From positions 1-7,136 of the forward strand of contig CAMLIY010000163.1 in NCBI GenBank assembly GCA_946480125.1: 7,136 nucleotides of DNA. Direction: 5' to 3'. Within the stretch, counting starts at the first letter, position 1, and each line of letters starts with the position of its first letter. The notes beneath the pieces were generated by a model. That model was not told where the DNA came from. It did not search any database and saw nothing but the letters and a program-made list of their open reading frames with translations. Position numbers and translations under genes: made by a program. Of the stretch, positions 6,792 through 7,136 are shown in pieces. The DNA is from an uncultured Asticcacaulis sp. Lineage in GTDB: Bacteria; Pseudomonadota; Alphaproteobacteria; Caulobacterales; Caulobacteraceae.

Positions 6792-7136
6792 TCCGAAATA
6801 CCTTCTCCGGTTTTGACAGGCACAATTTCGACCGCATCCTTGCGGCGGCGCGTGACCTGGCTGAAAATATCCTGACGCTTGACGTTCGGGCGGGTGCGCA
6901 GGGTGAGCACGATGGCGCCGACCATGGCGACCAGCAGCACAAAGCCGGCGGCCTCGAACAGGTAGATATAGGTGGAATAGAGTGCGTGGCCGATCATCTT
7001 GATGTTCGGCTCGGCAGCGGTGGCCACCAGTGGCTGGCTGTTTGCCGCTGCGGCGCCCTTGGTCGCCACGGCGATGCTGATGGCGATCAGTTCCCCCACA
7101 AGCACAAGCCCAACCACCAGACCGATCGGCAGATAG
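6788..7136 (-). CDS. nuoJ: NADH-quinone oxidoreductase subunit J (ND6-like), C-terminal part; 5' end outside the window
   Basis: NuoJ is a small membrane subunit of respiratory complex I (NADH:quinone oxidoreductase). It sits in the inner membrane beside NuoA, NuoK and NuoH, where quinone reduction is coupled to proton pumping. The frame is open to the right edge, giving 115 codons of a family normally near 200 residues, so roughly the first 40 percent is missing, including the third helix with its conserved glycine/tyrosine-rich motif. Two membrane helices are visible: one at the start of the visible part ([17 protein letters not shown]), and one with the family signature ending [20 protein letters not shown] basic cytoplasmic tail follows, containing RRRKD. 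The TGA stop overlaps the nuoK start as ATGA, typical of translational coupling. Identity rests on the last-helix signature plus position directly before nuoK. Confidence 0.95.
   Translation of the reverse strand, partial: YLPIGLVVGLVLVGELIAISIAVATKGAAAANSQPLVATAAEPNIKMIGHALYSTYIYLFEAAGFVLLVAMVGAIVLTLRTRPNVKRQDIFSQVTRRRKDAVEIVPVKTGEGISE

Larger units (their letters stand above)
1..7136 (-). other. Cotranscribed segment nuoJ-nuoK-nuoL-nuoM-nuoN-birA-coaX
   Basis: All seven genes point the same way, with junctions of -4, +8, +6, +15, +9 and -1 bases. There is no room for a terminator hairpin plus promoter between any pair, so one polycistronic message is the simplest reading. Two junctions (ATGA and TAATG) are stop-start overlaps typical of translational coupling. 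The promoter must lie upstream of nuoJ, presumably before the earlier nuo genes, and the end lies beyond coaX. In alphaproteobacteria a ribonuclease J gene often follows coaX, but it is not visible here. Confidence 0.85.

Noticed and set aside
1..7136. Mobile elements, CRISPR arrays, tRNA/rRNA genes, attachment sites or defence genes
   Set aside because: None seen: genes fill the window with gaps of at most 15 bases, and there are no spaced repeats, terminal inverted repeats or transposase/integrase motifs.

Overview
The window is a tightly packed, single-strand stretch of bacterial core metabolism. Every supported gene reads on the minus strand. In transcription order, from the right edge leftwards, they are: the 3' part of nuoJ, then nuoK, nuoL, nuoM and nuoN (the distal membrane-arm genes of respiratory complex I), then birA (biotin-protein ligase), then the 5' part of coaX (type III pantothenate kinase), which runs off the left edge. 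Both edge genes are cut by the window boundary; I see no sign that they are broken.

The organism looks like an alphaproteobacterium, most likely of the Caulobacteraceae. The reasons are moderately high GC with GC-rich third codon positions, the nuoN-birA-coaX order (an arrangement I know from alphaproteobacteria), and the CoaX N-terminus starting [15 protein letters not shown], which resembles what I remember of Caulobacter CoaX. Asticcacaulis or a related genus is plausible, but this is inference from memory and no database was consulted.

Layout: nuoJ (6788-7136, partial) overlaps nuoK (6483-6791) by the four bases ATGA. Eight bases separate nuoK from nuoL (4381-6474), six separate nuoL from nuoM (2860-4374), fifteen separate nuoM from nuoN (1417-2844), and nine separate nuoN from birA (661-1407). 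birA and coaX (1-661) share one base (TAATG). No gap is large enough for a terminator or an ordinary promoter, so this is almost certainly one transcript whose promoter lies upstream of nuoJ, outside the window. There is no gene-free stretch, and I found no RNA gene, mobile element, CRISPR array or attachment site.

Function: NuoL, NuoM and NuoN are the three antiporter-like proton-pumping subunits. NuoJ and NuoK form part of the link between the quinone site and those pumps. The lysine, glutamate and histidine residues known from E. coli to form the proton path are present in NuoK, NuoL, NuoM and NuoN, so the complex looks functional. BirA attaches biotin to carboxyl-carrier proteins, and CoaX carries out the first step of coenzyme A synthesis from pantothenate.

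I do not see an undescribed system here. The points that merit a second look are modest: a strongly histidine-rich loop inserted in NuoL, a forced TTG start for birA in the same frame as the nuoN stop, variant ligand-binding motifs in BirA and CoaX, and paired start codons in nuoL and nuoM.
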